A stretch of DNA of 47,839 nt. It comes from an uncultured Candidatus Saccharibacteria bacterium (GTDB lineage Bacteria > Patescibacteriota > Saccharimonadia > Saccharimonadales > Saccharimonadaceae). A program made the translations under genes and the position numbers. The stretch is from positions 1 through 47,839 of the forward strand of contig CANOTH010000005.1 in assembly GCA_947570505.1 (NCBI GenBank), in the 5' to 3' direction. The notes beneath the pieces are model-generated. The model saw nothing but the letters and a program-made list of their open reading frames with translations. It did no database searches and was not told the DNA's origin. This document shows, in pieces, positions 7,401 through 14,517 of the stretch; positions within the stretch are counted from its first letter, which is position 1; each line of letters opens with the position of its first letter.

Positions 7401-7816
7401 TCGAGGCTTACGGTGCCGCTACGGCTCTACAAGAAATGCTCACGATTAAGTCTGATGATGTCTATGGTCGTGCTAAAGCTTACGAGAGCATTATTAAACG
7501 TGAACCAATTGAAGGACCGAAGCTACCAGAAGGCTTTAACGTCTTGGTCAAGGAATTCCAAGGTTTGGGTCTCAAAGTTGACTTGTTGGATCACGGTGAA
7601 TCAACTGACGCGAGTGAAGTGATTGAAAAGACTTCCCGCGAAATTGAGAAACAACATGATGATCGTTTGATTTATGCGCAGCATGGGCATAATGAAATCG
7701 TCGACACCGTAGTTGATCTCGACGATGAAGAAGCTAAAGAAATGCTTGATGATGAGGGGGTAGAAATAACGGAGGCAGAAGACTTGGATAGTACTGACCT
7801 CGGAGAGGAGTTGTAA
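4436..7816 (+). CDS. rpoB: RNA polymerase subunit beta
   Basis: This is the beta subunit of DNA-dependent RNA polymerase, which forms the catalytic cleft with RpoC. The length of 1126 residues fits small bacterial RpoB. Conserved blocks are clear: RRLSSMGPGGLTRERAGFDV in the rifampicin region, the ETPEGGNVGL segment, and GRHGNKGVVS near the active site. I chose GTG at 4436 because AGAGAGG lies 5 nt before it and the protein then starts VSKATTNAGRVFF; a TTG at 4364 in frame has no Shine-Dalgarno. The rifampicin pocket is slightly divergent: the usual SQFMDQ reads SQLMDE and ETPEGPN reads ETPEGGN. rpoC follows after one base, so the two are one operon. The acidic C-terminal tail is typical of lineage extensions. 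Confidence 0.97.
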   Translation: MSKATTNAGRVFFTEGDQALPIPDLIAHQKDSWEDFVKSGLREVFNELNPIDDYTGQKLSMRFKDYYFKEPLEDEKTAKYNLSTYAAPLHVQVELTNKVTGEVKEQDIYFGDYPWMTDRATFIINGTERVVVSQLIRSAGVFFTADEINGKRYYGAKVIPGRGAWLEFETTPSGCINVKIDRRRKIPVTTFLKALGIAKDDEIRAKFAEIDNGPISYINATLEKDTATSQSAALLEVYRRLRPGDLATVDNARSMIERAFFDYRRYDCSRVGRFKLNRRLGYDTPNDAEHRTLQMKDLIAIISEIIRLNNSQEPADDIDSLSNRRVKLVGELVQRQFRLGMLRLQRNILDRMSMVNPEEVTPSQLLNSRPVVAAVKEFFSSSQLSQLMDEVNGYSELAHKRRLSSMGPGGLTRERAGFDVRDAHPTHYGRICTVETPEGGNVGLVLNLATYARINEYGFIEAPYRVVKNGKVTDEVVYVDAASEDDMIIADASVKLNDKGEFVEDWVSARVKGRPSQVASNLVTHIDAAHKEILGTSASLIPFVEKNRVDRSLMACAMQKQAVPLLKNDAPIVGTGIEHEVAMNTSQVVVAESDGEVKKADGVSVIVKYKDGEKEYKLEHFEKTNDDRCYNQRVKVARGQKVKKGDILIEGASVMNGELALGKDLLVAFMPWRGYNMDDAIVISRRLVEDDKLTSINIKDFDVEVRETKLGPEQVTRDIPNVPEKSLRHLGEDGIVVVGSEVQPGDILVGKITPKGEQELSSEERLLRAIFGEKAKDVRDTSVRMNGSSTGKVVGVRIYTHEQGHELKAGVLMQIKIYVAEMRKISVGDKIAGRHGNKGVVSRILPVEDMPFMEDGTPIDVLLSPMGVPSRMNLGQLFEVHLGMAARALGYEVATPSFNGVSDETISEQLEKAGFARDGRVQLYDGLTGEPFNERTSVGVMHMLKLHHMVEDKIHARSTGPYTAVTQQPLGGKAQNGGQRFGEMEVWALEAYGAATALQEMLTIKSDDVYGRAKAYESIIKREPIEGPKLPEGFNVLVKEFQGLGLKVDLLDHGESTDASEVIEKTSREIEKQHDDRLIYAQHGHNEIVDTVVDLDDEEAKEMLDDEGVEITEAEDLDSTDLGEEL

Positions 7817-7817
7817 T

Positions 7818-10800
7818 ATGGCCTGGATGGACAATTTTATCAGCGCCAGCGATTTCGATTCAATTCGTTTATCAGTAGCCAGTAAGGAAGATATTCTGAA
7901 CTGGAGCTACGGTGAAGTCTTGAAGCCGGAAACTATTAATTATCGCACCCAAAAGCCAGAACGCGACGGTCTGTTCTGCGAAAGGATCTTTGGTCCAGTC
8001 AAAGATATTAACCCGCATGATTCTAAGCTCAAAGGCGTACGTTCGCGCGAAGCTGCCATCGACAAAGAGGGCAACTTGGTGACCAAGAGTATCGCCCGTC
8101 GTGAACGTATGGGTCATATCAGCTTGGCCGCACCGGTGGCGCATATCTGGTTTATGCGTGGTACACCGAGCGCCCTGAGTACTTTGCTGAATTTGACGGT
8201 GAAGAACATCGAGAAAGTGGTTTACTTTGCGGCTTACCTGATCGTGAATGCCAAGGATGAGGAGATTGCTCAGACTTTGGCCGATCTTGAAGCTAATACC
8301 ACGGCGGCACGCGAAGCTATCCGTTTGCGTTATGAGCAAATGGCGGCTGAACCAAATGCTAATATTACTGCTCTGGCTGACGAACAGGTTAAAGAGACTG
8401 AAGCTCTAGAGTCGGATTATGCTATGCGTAAAAATGCCCTCGAGAAAATGGTCAAAGGCGCGGTGATTGGTGAACAAGAGTATCGTAATCTGCCTGAAGA
8501 ATACGAAGAGCTGATTGAAGTAGAAATGGGGGCCACGGCTATTAAGCAACTGTTGGATGAGATTGACCTCAAGAGCATGATTGATGAGCTGCGTGAGGAA
8601 GCGGACAATTCTAAAGGTCAAAAGCAAAAACGTATCATGAAGCGCCTTAAGGTGCTCGAAGGTATGGAAGCGGCCGGGATTAAGCCAATTGACCTGATTC
8701 TGACCGTTGTACCAGTGATTCCGCCGGATCTACGTCCAATGATTGCTTTACCTGGTGGTAGGTTTGCGACCTCAGATTTGAACGATTTGTACCGTAGAGT
8801 AATTAACCGGAATAATCGTTTGCGCAAGCTACTAGAGCTGAATGCGCCAGCGGTGATTTGTCATAATGAGATGCGCATGTTGCAGGAAGCTGTGGATGCT
8901 TTGATCGATAACTCAGCCGTCCATGGTAGCCGCAGCGCCAGCGCCCAGAACGGTCGCCGGAAGCTCAAGAGTATTTCGGATCTGCTCAAAGGTAAACAGG
9001 GTCGCTTCCGTCAAAACTTGCTTGGTAAGCGCGTAGATTACTCTGGCCGTAGTGTGATCGTAGTAGGTCCAGAACTGAAGTTGAATGAATGTGGTTTGCC
9101 TAAACAGATGGCACTAGAACTCTTTAAGCCATTCGTGATTTCTTGGTTGATTGCCAATGAACACGCGGCTAATATTCGCTCCGCGACCCGGATGATTGAA
9201 GCTGGCGAAGCTGTGGTCTGGGATGGTCTAGATGAAAGCATTAAGGGTAAGTATGTGCTACTGAACAGGGCACCGAGTCTACATAGACTGTCCGTACAAG
9301 CTTTCCAGCCGAAGCTGATTGATGGTAAAGCAATCCAGCTCCACCCATTGGTGGCGAGCGGTTTTAACGCGGACTACGATGGTGACCAGATGGCGGTGCA
9401 TTTGCCACTCTCTGATGCTGCGCAGGCTGAGGCACGCGAGCTGATGTCGGCCGGTAAGAACTTGCTTAAGCCAGCTGATGGTGCTCCAGTACTCGCGATT
9501 TATCAGGACGTCGTGCTAGGTATTTATTATCTGACTTATGACAAACCAGGCACTGAGACGGATAAGGTTAAGCCATACAGTTCGGTCTACGAAGCCGAGA
9601 TGGCTTATGATCAGGGAATTATCGCTTTACAGACTCCGATTCGGGTGTTTGCTAAGGGCGAGATTCGCAATACCACTCTAGGACGAGTAATCTTTAATGA
9701 AGTCTTGCCGAAGGATTATCCTTATGATAACTCCGTACAGACTAGTAAACAGCTGAAGCACGTGATGGCAGAAATCTTTGACCGCTTTGGCGCAGATACC
9801 ATGGTGCAGACCGCCGACGCAGTGAAGAACTTGGCCTTTGAGTATGAGACGGTTGCTTCGGTGTCTACCGCTAAGGATGATTATCCAACTTATCCGGAGA
9901 TTGATGACTTTATCGCCGAAGGTGATGGTAAGACAGCTTTGATTCAGGAGCAATTTGACCAAGGTCTAGTGACTGAGGAAGAGCGCTACAACCTAACCGT
10001 AGCTAACTGGCGCGATATTGATAAAAAGATTTCGGATTTCTTGAAGAGTAAGCTAGCTGAGATGGACACCGATATTGCCGTGATGGTGAACTCTGGTGCT
10101 CGTGGTAGCATTTCTAACATTAAGCTCGCATCCGCTGAAATCGGTATCATGGTGGATATTAATAACAATGAGATTGAGCTGCCGGTCAAGAGTAGCTACA
10201 AGAAGGGCTTGAACACCCTGGAGAGCTTTATTGCCACCCGAGGTGCTCGCCAAGGTCAGGTGTCTACGGCTCTGCGTACAGCCGACTCTGGGTATCTCAC
10301 TCGAAGGTTGGTAGATGTGGCCCAAGATGTCTTCACTACCGATGAAGAAGCCCCGGACCCAGGCTTTGAAGTCTTTAAGACCGAAAGTGAATATACTGGT
10401 ATTGGCTTCGCTGCCCGAATCGCTGGTCGCTATACAGCTGCTCCAGTACCAGGCTACGTCGATGCTGATCAGCTGATTAGCCCAGAGATCGCCCAACAAA
10501 TTGAAGACGATGAGAAGATTGAAAGTATCAAGATTCAATCAGTCTTGACCACTACCGCGATTAGTGGTGTGCCGCGTAAGGCTTATGGTGTGGACATGTC
10601 CACTCGTGCCCTCGTAGAGGCGCATCAGCCGGTCGGTGTGATTGCGGCTCAGTCATTAGGTGAGCCAGGTACACAGCTGACTCTTGATACTAAACACGGT
10701 TCTGGTGTGGCTGGTTCTGGTGCAATCGCCCGTGGTCTTCCACGTGTGGAAGAGTTGCTAGAGGCACGTTCGCCAAAGGGTCAAGCCTATATTACTCCGA

Positions 10801-11681
10801 CAGCCGGTGTAATCGAGACTTGGGAAGATGCTAATAAATATATCGTACAGATTACCCCCGAGACTGGTGCTACCGAACGGTATGAGCTGGATGGCCGCAC
10901 AGCCAAAGTCAAAGATGGTGCCAGTGTGAAAGCTGGTGATGTCTTAGCTGACAAGGGTAATGGTAAGGAGCCACTAGTCTCACCAGTCGACGGCAATGCT
11001 CAGCTGGTTAAGGATGCTATCATCGTGGTGGCGGAAGCTGGCGGAGCAGTTCGGGTAGAAATTCCAAATGATGCTGAGCTGCTAGTGAAGTCTGGCGATC
11101 ATGTAGAAGCTGGTGATCGGCTAACTACTGGTTCTTTGAACTTGCAAGATTTGCTCAAGTACAAGGGAGCTGAAGAAACCGCTAGATACATTATGAACGA
11201 TGTGATCTCAGTCTATGCTGCGCAAGGTCATGAGATTTCTGCTAAGCACCTTGAGATTATTGTCCGACAAATGTTTAGCCGGGTGATGATTGATGAGGCG
11301 GGTGATTCAAGCTTCGTCTCTGGCGATATCGTCTCGAAAGCGGCGATTATTGCCGAGAATCAACGCCTTGAGGCTGCTGGTAAAGAACTGGCCACTTATG
11401 AGAGTCTGTTGCTAGGTATTACCAAGGTGTCAATTTGGTCAGATTCGTTCTTGTCGGCGGCTAGCTTCCAAGATACCACCAGGGTCTTGATTAATGCGGC
11501 AATCAATGGCCGAGTTGATCACTTGAATGGTCTGAAGGAAAATGTCATCATTGGTCGCAAGATTCCGGTTGGTACCGGTGTAGTACCTCTGGCCGTGACC
11601 GACGAAGAGCAGGCTGAGGAAGCTGCTGAGACGGCTGATATGGCCAGCGGACCCAGCGCCGAAGATGTTGCTGAGCTGTAA
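7818..11681 (+). CDS. rpoC: RNA polymerase subunit beta-prime, without zinc-site cysteines
   Basis: This is the catalytic subunit of RNA polymerase (1287 aa). The Mg-binding loop NADYDGDQMA is at residues ~517-526, and KPETINYRTQKPERDGLFCERIFGP marks the N-terminus in two adjoining conserved blocks. The ATG at 7818 follows rpoB by one base with GGAGAGGAG as Shine-Dalgarno. Unusually, both structural zinc sites are gone. In the N-terminal site, where E. coli has four Cys between KD and RRERMGHI, this protein has none (residues ~62-95). In the second site the usual SC...GVCxxCYG reads TTTAISGVPRKAYG, and the earlier Cys is also missing. Only three Cys remain in the whole protein, none at these positions. 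A terminator follows at 11702. Confidence 0.97.
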   Translation: MAWMDNFISASDFDSIRLSVASKEDILNWSYGEVLKPETINYRTQKPERDGLFCERIFGPVKDINPHDSKLKGVRSREAAIDKEGNLVTKSIARRERMGHISLAAPVAHIWFMRGTPSALSTLLNLTVKNIEKVVYFAAYLIVNAKDEEIAQTLADLEANTTAAREAIRLRYEQMAAEPNANITALADEQVKETEALESDYAMRKNALEKMVKGAVIGEQEYRNLPEEYEELIEVEMGATAIKQLLDEIDLKSMIDELREEADNSKGQKQKRIMKRLKVLEGMEAAGIKPIDLILTVVPVIPPDLRPMIALPGGRFATSDLNDLYRRVINRNNRLRKLLELNAPAVICHNEMRMLQEAVDALIDNSAVHGSRSASAQNGRRKLKSISDLLKGKQGRFRQNLLGKRVDYSGRSVIVVGPELKLNECGLPKQMALELFKPFVISWLIANEHAANIRSATRMIEAGEAVVWDGLDESIKGKYVLLNRAPSLHRLSVQAFQPKLIDGKAIQLHPLVASGFNADYDGDQMAVHLPLSDAAQAEARELMSAGKNLLKPADGAPVLAIYQDVVLGIYYLTYDKPGTETDKVKPYSSVYEAEMAYDQGIIALQTPIRVFAKGEIRNTTLGRVIFNEVLPKDYPYDNSVQTSKQLKHVMAEIFDRFGADTMVQTADAVKNLAFEYETVASVSTAKDDYPTYPEIDDFIAEGDGKTALIQEQFDQGLVTEEERYNLTVANWRDIDKKISDFLKSKLAEMDTDIAVMVNSGARGSISNIKLASAEIGIMVDINNNEIELPVKSSYKKGLNTLESFIATRGARQGQVSTALRTADSGYLTRRLVDVAQDVFTTDEEAPDPGFEVFKTESEYTGIGFAARIAGRYTAAPVPGYVDADQLISPEIAQQIEDDEKIESIKIQSVLTTTAISGVPRKAYGVDMSTRALVEAHQPVGVIAAQSLGEPGTQLTLDTKHGSGVAGSGAIARGLPRVEELLEARSPKGQAYITPTAGVIETWEDANKYIVQITPETGATERYELDGRTAKVKDGASVKAGDVLADKGNGKEPLVSPVDGNAQLVKDAIIVVAEAGGAVRVEIPNDAELLVKSGDHVEAGDRLTTGSLNLQDLLKYKGAEETARYIMNDVISVYAAQGHEISAKHLEIIVRQMFSRVMIDEAGDSSFVSGDIVSKAAIIAENQRLEAAGKELATYESLLLGITKVSIWSDSFLSAASFQDTTRVLINAAINGRVDHLNGLKENVIIGRKIPVGTGVVPLAVTDEEQAEEAAETADMASGPSAEDVAEL

Positions 11682-11701
11682 AATAGACGACAGATGAGGG
11701 G

Positions 11702-11729
11702 AAAGTAGCTCGGTGGGGAGCTACTTTTT
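11702..11729 (+). terminator. Rho-independent terminator of rpoBC
   Basis: AGTAGCTC pairs with GAGCTACT around a 6-nt loop, followed by TTTTT. Confidence 0.85.
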
Positions 11730-11740
11730 GGGTTGATGCT

Positions 11741-11757
11741 TAGGAACATCAACGTAT
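11741..11757 (+). repeat. 17-bp repeat, copy 1
   Basis: TAGGAACATCAACGTAT recurs with one change (TAGGAACATCACCGTAT) at 12425-12441. The copies bracket the DUF2975 gene; the second abuts the Xre regulator start. Confidence 0.6.
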
Positions 11758-11762
11758 CGCAA

Positions 11763-11806
11763 AACGATAAAAAGTTATTGACAAACGATAAACTAAGCTG
11801 TATATT
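11763..11806 (+). promoter_or_regulatory. Promoter and direct-repeat operator of the DUF2975-Xre operon
   Basis: TTGACA (11778-11783), 17 bp, TATATT (11801-11806). Two identical 9-bp repeats, AACGATAAA, lie at 11763-11771 and 11784-11792, 21 bp (two helical turns) apart on either side of the -35 box. They are candidate binding sites for the Xre-type regulator of this operon. Confidence 0.65.
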
Positions 11807-11836
11807 GGAACTAGTCAAACTAAGAAGGAAAAATAT

Positions 11837-12427
11837 ATGGCAAAATCTAAAAATGTTTTCAACTCGCATAAACTAATCACCTTTACACGAGTTTTCTCTA
11901 AATGTGTGGAAGTATTACTCTGGGTCATGACGGGCGCCATGGTCGTGTTTTTCATCGTATCATTAGCAAATCCCGAGCTCGTACTAGATCTGCTAGCACA
12001 CATCTATGGAGCTGGCGAAGAACTGAACTCCTTCGGCTTCTCGATGATCCCGGCCGCTGGCGAAAGTTTAAGTGGTGGCATGCTAGTAGCTTTTGGCATT
12101 ACGGCTTCAATCTTATGCGGGCTAATGGCGATGACCTTTCGCAATGTTTATCTAATTCTGCAGACGGCGGACGGTAAAACTTGGTTTGCCAAGTCTCAGA
12201 CACCTTTCCAGGCCGACATCGTGCGTATGCTGCGCGAAATTGGTATTTTCTTAATTTCTCATATGGCGGTAAGTACGATTGCGGTGATTGTAATTACTCT
12301 AATTTTCCCAAATGTCGAGCTGAGTGCCGGGACTATGTCTTTCACCTTGGGTCTGCTAATGCTCTGCCTAGCGCAGTTCTTTAATTATGGTACAGAGCTA
12401 GAACAGGATACCAAAGGCCTAATTTAG
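11837..12427 (+). CDS. DUF2975-like membrane protein (196 aa)
   Basis: Four hydrophobic segments at about residues 24-46, 80-103, 131-155 and 164-184 fit the DUF2975 layout, as do the loop with TPFQADIVRMLREIG before the third helix and the YGTELEQD end. DUF2975 proteins are commonly encoded directly upstream of a small Cro/CI-type regulator, as here; their biochemical role is not established. The ATG at 11837 follows AAGAAGGA at a spacing of 7 nt, and a good promoter lies at 11778. The next gene begins 12 nt downstream. I infer that the pair forms a membrane-linked regulatory unit. Family assignment is by pattern, without a profile search. Confidence 0.75.
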   Translation: MAKSKNVFNSHKLITFTRVFSKCVEVLLWVMTGAMVVFFIVSLANPELVLDLLAHIYGAGEELNSFGFSMIPAAGESLSGGMLVAFGITASILCGLMAMTFRNVYLILQTADGKTWFAKSQTPFQADIVRMLREIGIFLISHMAVSTIAVIVITLIFPNVELSAGTMSFTLGLLMLCLAQFFNYGTELEQDTKGLI

Positions 12428-12441
12428 GAACATCACCGTAT
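12425..12441 (+). repeat. 17-bp repeat, copy 2
   Basis: Matches 16 of 17 bases of 11741-11757. It includes the stop of the DUF2975 gene and the first base pairs of the Xre regulator start. Confidence 0.6.
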
Positions 12442-12646
12442 GGGTAAAATCATCTTCAAACTCGACGAAATGATGGCGAAACGCAAAATTTCGCTAGGTA
12501 GCCTGGCGGAAGAGGTCGGTATCACCAATGTAAATTTGTCTAAGATTAAAAATAATCATGTCACGGCCGTGCGTTTCTCCACCTTAGCAGCGCTCTGTGA
12601 AGCTTTGGATTGTCAGGTGGGGGATTTGATTGAATATATCGAATAG
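12440..12646 (+). CDS. Cro/CI (Xre)-type DNA-binding regulator (68 aa)
   Basis: A single helix-turn-helix domain of the Cro/CI type fills the protein: the recognition region is about residues 20-41 (LAEEVGITNVNLSKIKNN), followed by LAALCEALDCQVGDLIEY, typical of the short YozG-like regulators that accompany DUF2975 proteins. The ATG at 12440 lies 12 nt after the DUF2975 stop; an AGGAAC sequence may serve as a weak Shine-Dalgarno. It probably regulates its own operon through the AACGATAAA direct repeats at 11763-11792, which is an inference from position and helical spacing. No sensor domain is present, so any signal must come from the partner membrane protein or elsewhere. Confidence 0.85.
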   Translation: MGKIIFKLDEMMAKRKISLGSLAEEVGITNVNLSKIKNNHVTAVRFSTLAALCEALDCQVGDLIEYIE

Positions 12647-12716
12647 GGAATGTGCTACAGCTGTTAATCGCAGATCCGTGAATTGACGCATTTGTACAGA
12701 TTAAGGCGACCAGGAC

Positions 12717-12746
12717 TGGCTTACGTTTTTTAAAAAACGTAAGCCA
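12717..12746. promoter_or_regulatory. 30-bp perfect palindrome upstream of merR, copy 1
   Basis: The half-site TGGCTTACGTTTTTT is followed exactly by its reverse complement. Identity with a second copy at 22062-22091 extends one base on each side to 32 bp. It is probably an operator for the adjacent MerR-type protein; it could also fold as a hairpin in RNA. Confidence 0.6.
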
Positions 12747-12775
12747 CATTTTGCCCTCTAACAGTGGTAGACTAG

Positions 12776-12814
12776 CTTACACTTTTTTAAAAACGTAAGT
12801 GACCGTGATATAAT
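12776..12814 (+). promoter_or_regulatory. merR promoter with imperfect operator
   Basis: The -10 TATAAT (12809-12814) is 6 nt before the merR ATG, so the mRNA should be leaderless. Just upstream, CTTACACTTTTTT...AAAAACGTAAG (12776-12799) is a degenerate copy of the 30-bp palindrome at 12717. A palindrome upstream of the -10 is usual for MerR-type autoregulation. No clear -35 is seen. Confidence 0.6.
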
Positions 12815-12820
12815 AAAAAC

Positions 12821-13210
12821 ATGAATCAAGAACAGTTGATTGTTGCAAACAGTATGGCCGAGGAACTCGGAGTTTCGACACGTACCCTTCGCCATTTCTG
12901 CGACAGTGGTTATATACCACATATCAAACGCAATCACAAATATCAGCGCATACTTACTCAGGAACAATTTAAGCTACTGACAATCCTGGTTAGAATGCGT
13001 CAAACGGGCTTCTCTAAGGCTGAAATTAAGCGCTATGCTAAGCTAGCTCGATTGGGCAAAGCTACTGAACCGGAACGTCTCGCCATCTTAACTACGAAAA
13101 AGCATCAGCTACAGCAGGAAATCAAGGACCGTCAAACCGCGATTGATTTTATTGAGCGGCAGGAAGAGATTTATCAAGATAATATTGACAATAATACAAA
13201 TAAATGCTAA
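12821..13210 (+). CDS. MerR-type transcriptional regulator (129 aa)
   Basis: The N-terminal winged helix-turn-helix is clear: MAEELGVSTRTLRHFCDSG (residues ~8-26), then a wing with HKYQRILTQEQ and LLTILVRMRQTGFSKAEIKRY. A C-terminal helix (~85-120) should form the dimerising coiled coil. There is no Cys cluster or large ligand domain, so the effector cannot be guessed. The ATG at 12821 is 6 nt after TATAAT and has no Shine-Dalgarno, which points to a leaderless transcript. Two palindromes sharing the CTTAC...GTAAG halves lie upstream and probably bind the protein. The perfect one recurs between cassettes 3 and 4, so those elements may be in its regulon. Confidence 0.85.
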   Translation: MNQEQLIVANSMAEELGVSTRTLRHFCDSGYIPHIKRNHKYQRILTQEQFKLLTILVRMRQTGFSKAEIKRYAKLARLGKATEPERLAILTTKKHQLQQEIKDRQTAIDFIERQEEIYQDNIDNNTNKC

Positions 13211-13286
13211 ATTGCTAAGTGAAACCTAAAGAAAGGCCCAGGTTTTAATGACCGGGTCTTTCTTTAAAATTAGTTTAGCAATTTAG
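13207..13286 (+). promoter_or_regulatory. Long nested stem-loop between merR and the 284-aa gene
   Basis: Outer arms CTAAATTGCTAA (13207-13218, overlapping the merR stop) and TTAGCAATTTAG (13275-13286) are perfectly complementary. The inner stem AAAGAAAGGCCC / GGGTCTTTCTTT (13228-13239 and 13254-13265) has one G-U pair and resembles a terminator. The right outer arm overlaps the first bases of the next Shine-Dalgarno (AGGAGG, 13285-13290), so folding could reduce translation of that gene. Confidence 0.6.
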
Positions 13287-13299
13287 GAGGTAGAGAATT

Positions 13300-14154
13300 A
13301 TGTGGGATTTTTTACGACAAAAAATGACCAGAAATGAGGTCGAAATGCTTTTGCAGGGAACTGGCAATTATCAGGCGTTAATCAGTGATAACGATAAATT
13401 GCAGTTGACTGACCTTGATAGCGGCTTCATCAGCGAGATGGCGCGTTCTTGGACTTTAGACGGTACAGGTCAGCCAGTTGATCCGCGGCATTTGTTACAT
13501 TATGGCAAGGCTAGGAGCTTCGCTTGGCTAGGAGACTTTTCTGAGCTTAATGCTGTTCATTATGTAATTGGACTGGGGCGAGTGAGCCATCGTAACGTGT
13601 TCTGTTATACCGAGCCAAAGCAGGCTACTAGCGCGGTGCTGACCTGCTACTACCGTTATGCAGATGGTTACAGCGACGATGGGATAGATATTAATCGTCA
13701 TCCAGATCTAGTGATTCGCCGACAGTTTCAATACAGCATCCCTATGGCAGATTGGGATAAGTACGGGGACGCCTATGACGAATGTCGTATTTACGTAATG
13801 ACATTGCCCGATACACCTCAAGCAGCAGAATTCTGTCTTAAACGAGACCAAGAGTTGAGCAAGAAAGCTTTAGAAAACTATCAAGAGCTGGTCGCTTATC
13901 AGGCGCAAATTGAAGCTGAGTTCCCGAAATTTAGTATCTTGAAGAGGCTGGTCGAACTCAGCTCTGAGCCGGTAGGCTATGACATATACTTAGGTAAATA
14001 TCGGGCCAAGTTGATTCCAAATCGCACGAATCTAAATTACGTTGGTGTTTATCAGTATACTCCAAATGGTCTGTCGCAGCTGCTGGGGGACTTGGTAGTA
14101 CACGGCTTAATAAAAGATATCATCACCCTGGATCAGATACAATTACTGAGCTAA
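13300..14154 (+). CDS. Orphan protein of unknown function (284 aa)
   Basis: I do not recognise this protein. It lacks a signal peptide and membrane helices, so it is probably cytoplasmic. The N-terminal ~220 residues are rich in Tyr, Asp and His, and a helical segment lies at about residues 184-215 (SKKALENYQELVAYQAQIEAE). The ATG at 13300 follows AGGAGG at a spacing of 9 nt. The gene stands alone between a nested stem-loop and a strong terminator, so it is probably a single-gene unit. It may instead be co-transcribed with merR by read-through. It is accessory in character, lying between rpoC and gatC with regulators only. Confidence 0.75.
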   Translation: MWDFLRQKMTRNEVEMLLQGTGNYQALISDNDKLQLTDLDSGFISEMARSWTLDGTGQPVDPRHLLHYGKARSFAWLGDFSELNAVHYVIGLGRVSHRNVFCYTEPKQATSAVLTCYYRYADGYSDDGIDINRHPDLVIRRQFQYSIPMADWDKYGDAYDECRIYVMTLPDTPQAAEFCLKRDQELSKKALENYQELVAYQAQIEAEFPKFSILKRLVELSSEPVGYDIYLGKYRAKLIPNRTNLNYVGVYQYTPNGLSQLLGDLVVHGLIKDIITLDQIQLLS

Positions 14155-14166
14155 AGCCTCCAGGTC

Positions 14167-14196
14167 AAAATCTCCATCGTAGGGTGGAGATTTTTT
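14167..14196 (+). terminator. Rho-independent terminator
   Basis: AAAATCTCCA pairs with TGGAGATTTT around an 8-nt loop, with further T after it. Confidence 0.85.
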
Positions 14197-14215
14197 CAAG
14201 ACCTCAAAACTGTAG

Positions 14216-14221
14216 TATAAT
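14216..14221 (+). promoter_or_regulatory. -10 box of gatC (leaderless)
   Basis: TATAAT, 7 nt before the ATG at 14229; no Shine-Dalgarno between. Confidence 0.65.
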
Positions 14222-14228
14222 AAAAGAC

Positions 14229-14516
14229 ATGGAAATAAACCAAGAAACCATCGCGCATTTAGCTAAGCTATCTAATTTTGCGCTCAGCGAAGAACAATCT
14301 CAGAGTCTTGAGCAGGATTTGCAGTCAATTATTCAATATATTTCGCAACTTGATGAGCTGGATACTGAAGGAGTCGAGCCGACTTATCAAGTTTTCGAAA
14401 TGGAGAATATCTGGCGCCCTGATGAGATTCTGGAGCAAGAAGCCGACCGCGAAGAGCTGTTAGGCTTGACCAGAGAAGTCAAAGATCACCAAATTAAAGT
14501 GCCAAAGGTGTTATAA
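14229..14516 (+). CDS. gatC: Glutamyl-tRNA(Gln)/aspartyl-tRNA(Asn) amidotransferase subunit C
   Basis: GatC is the small subunit that stabilises the GatCAB amidotransferase, which converts misacylated Glu-tRNA(Gln) (and often Asp-tRNA(Asn)) to the correct amide form. The 95-residue protein starts MEINQETIAHLAKLSNFAL and holds the family pattern of an N-terminal helical pair, then LDTEGVEPTYQ and a short C-terminal VPKVL. The start is set by homology and by TATAAT 7 nt upstream; an in-frame ATG at 14184 would precede the promoter and lie in the terminator. gatA begins one base after the stop. Operon: gatC-gatA-HEPN protein-gatB-helicase. Confidence 0.93.
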   Translation: MEINQETIAHLAKLSNFALSEEQSQSLEQDLQSIIQYISQLDELDTEGVEPTYQVFEMENIWRPDEILEQEADREELLGLTREVKDHQIKVPKVL

Positions 14517-14517
14517 A

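Noticed and set aside
7872-8339. Long minus-strand ORFs inside rpoB and rpoC (for example 7872-8339 and 10053-10538)
   Set aside because: They lie wholly opposite conserved polymerase genes, lack Shine-Dalgarno sequences and have no recognisable domain; they are by-products of codon use.
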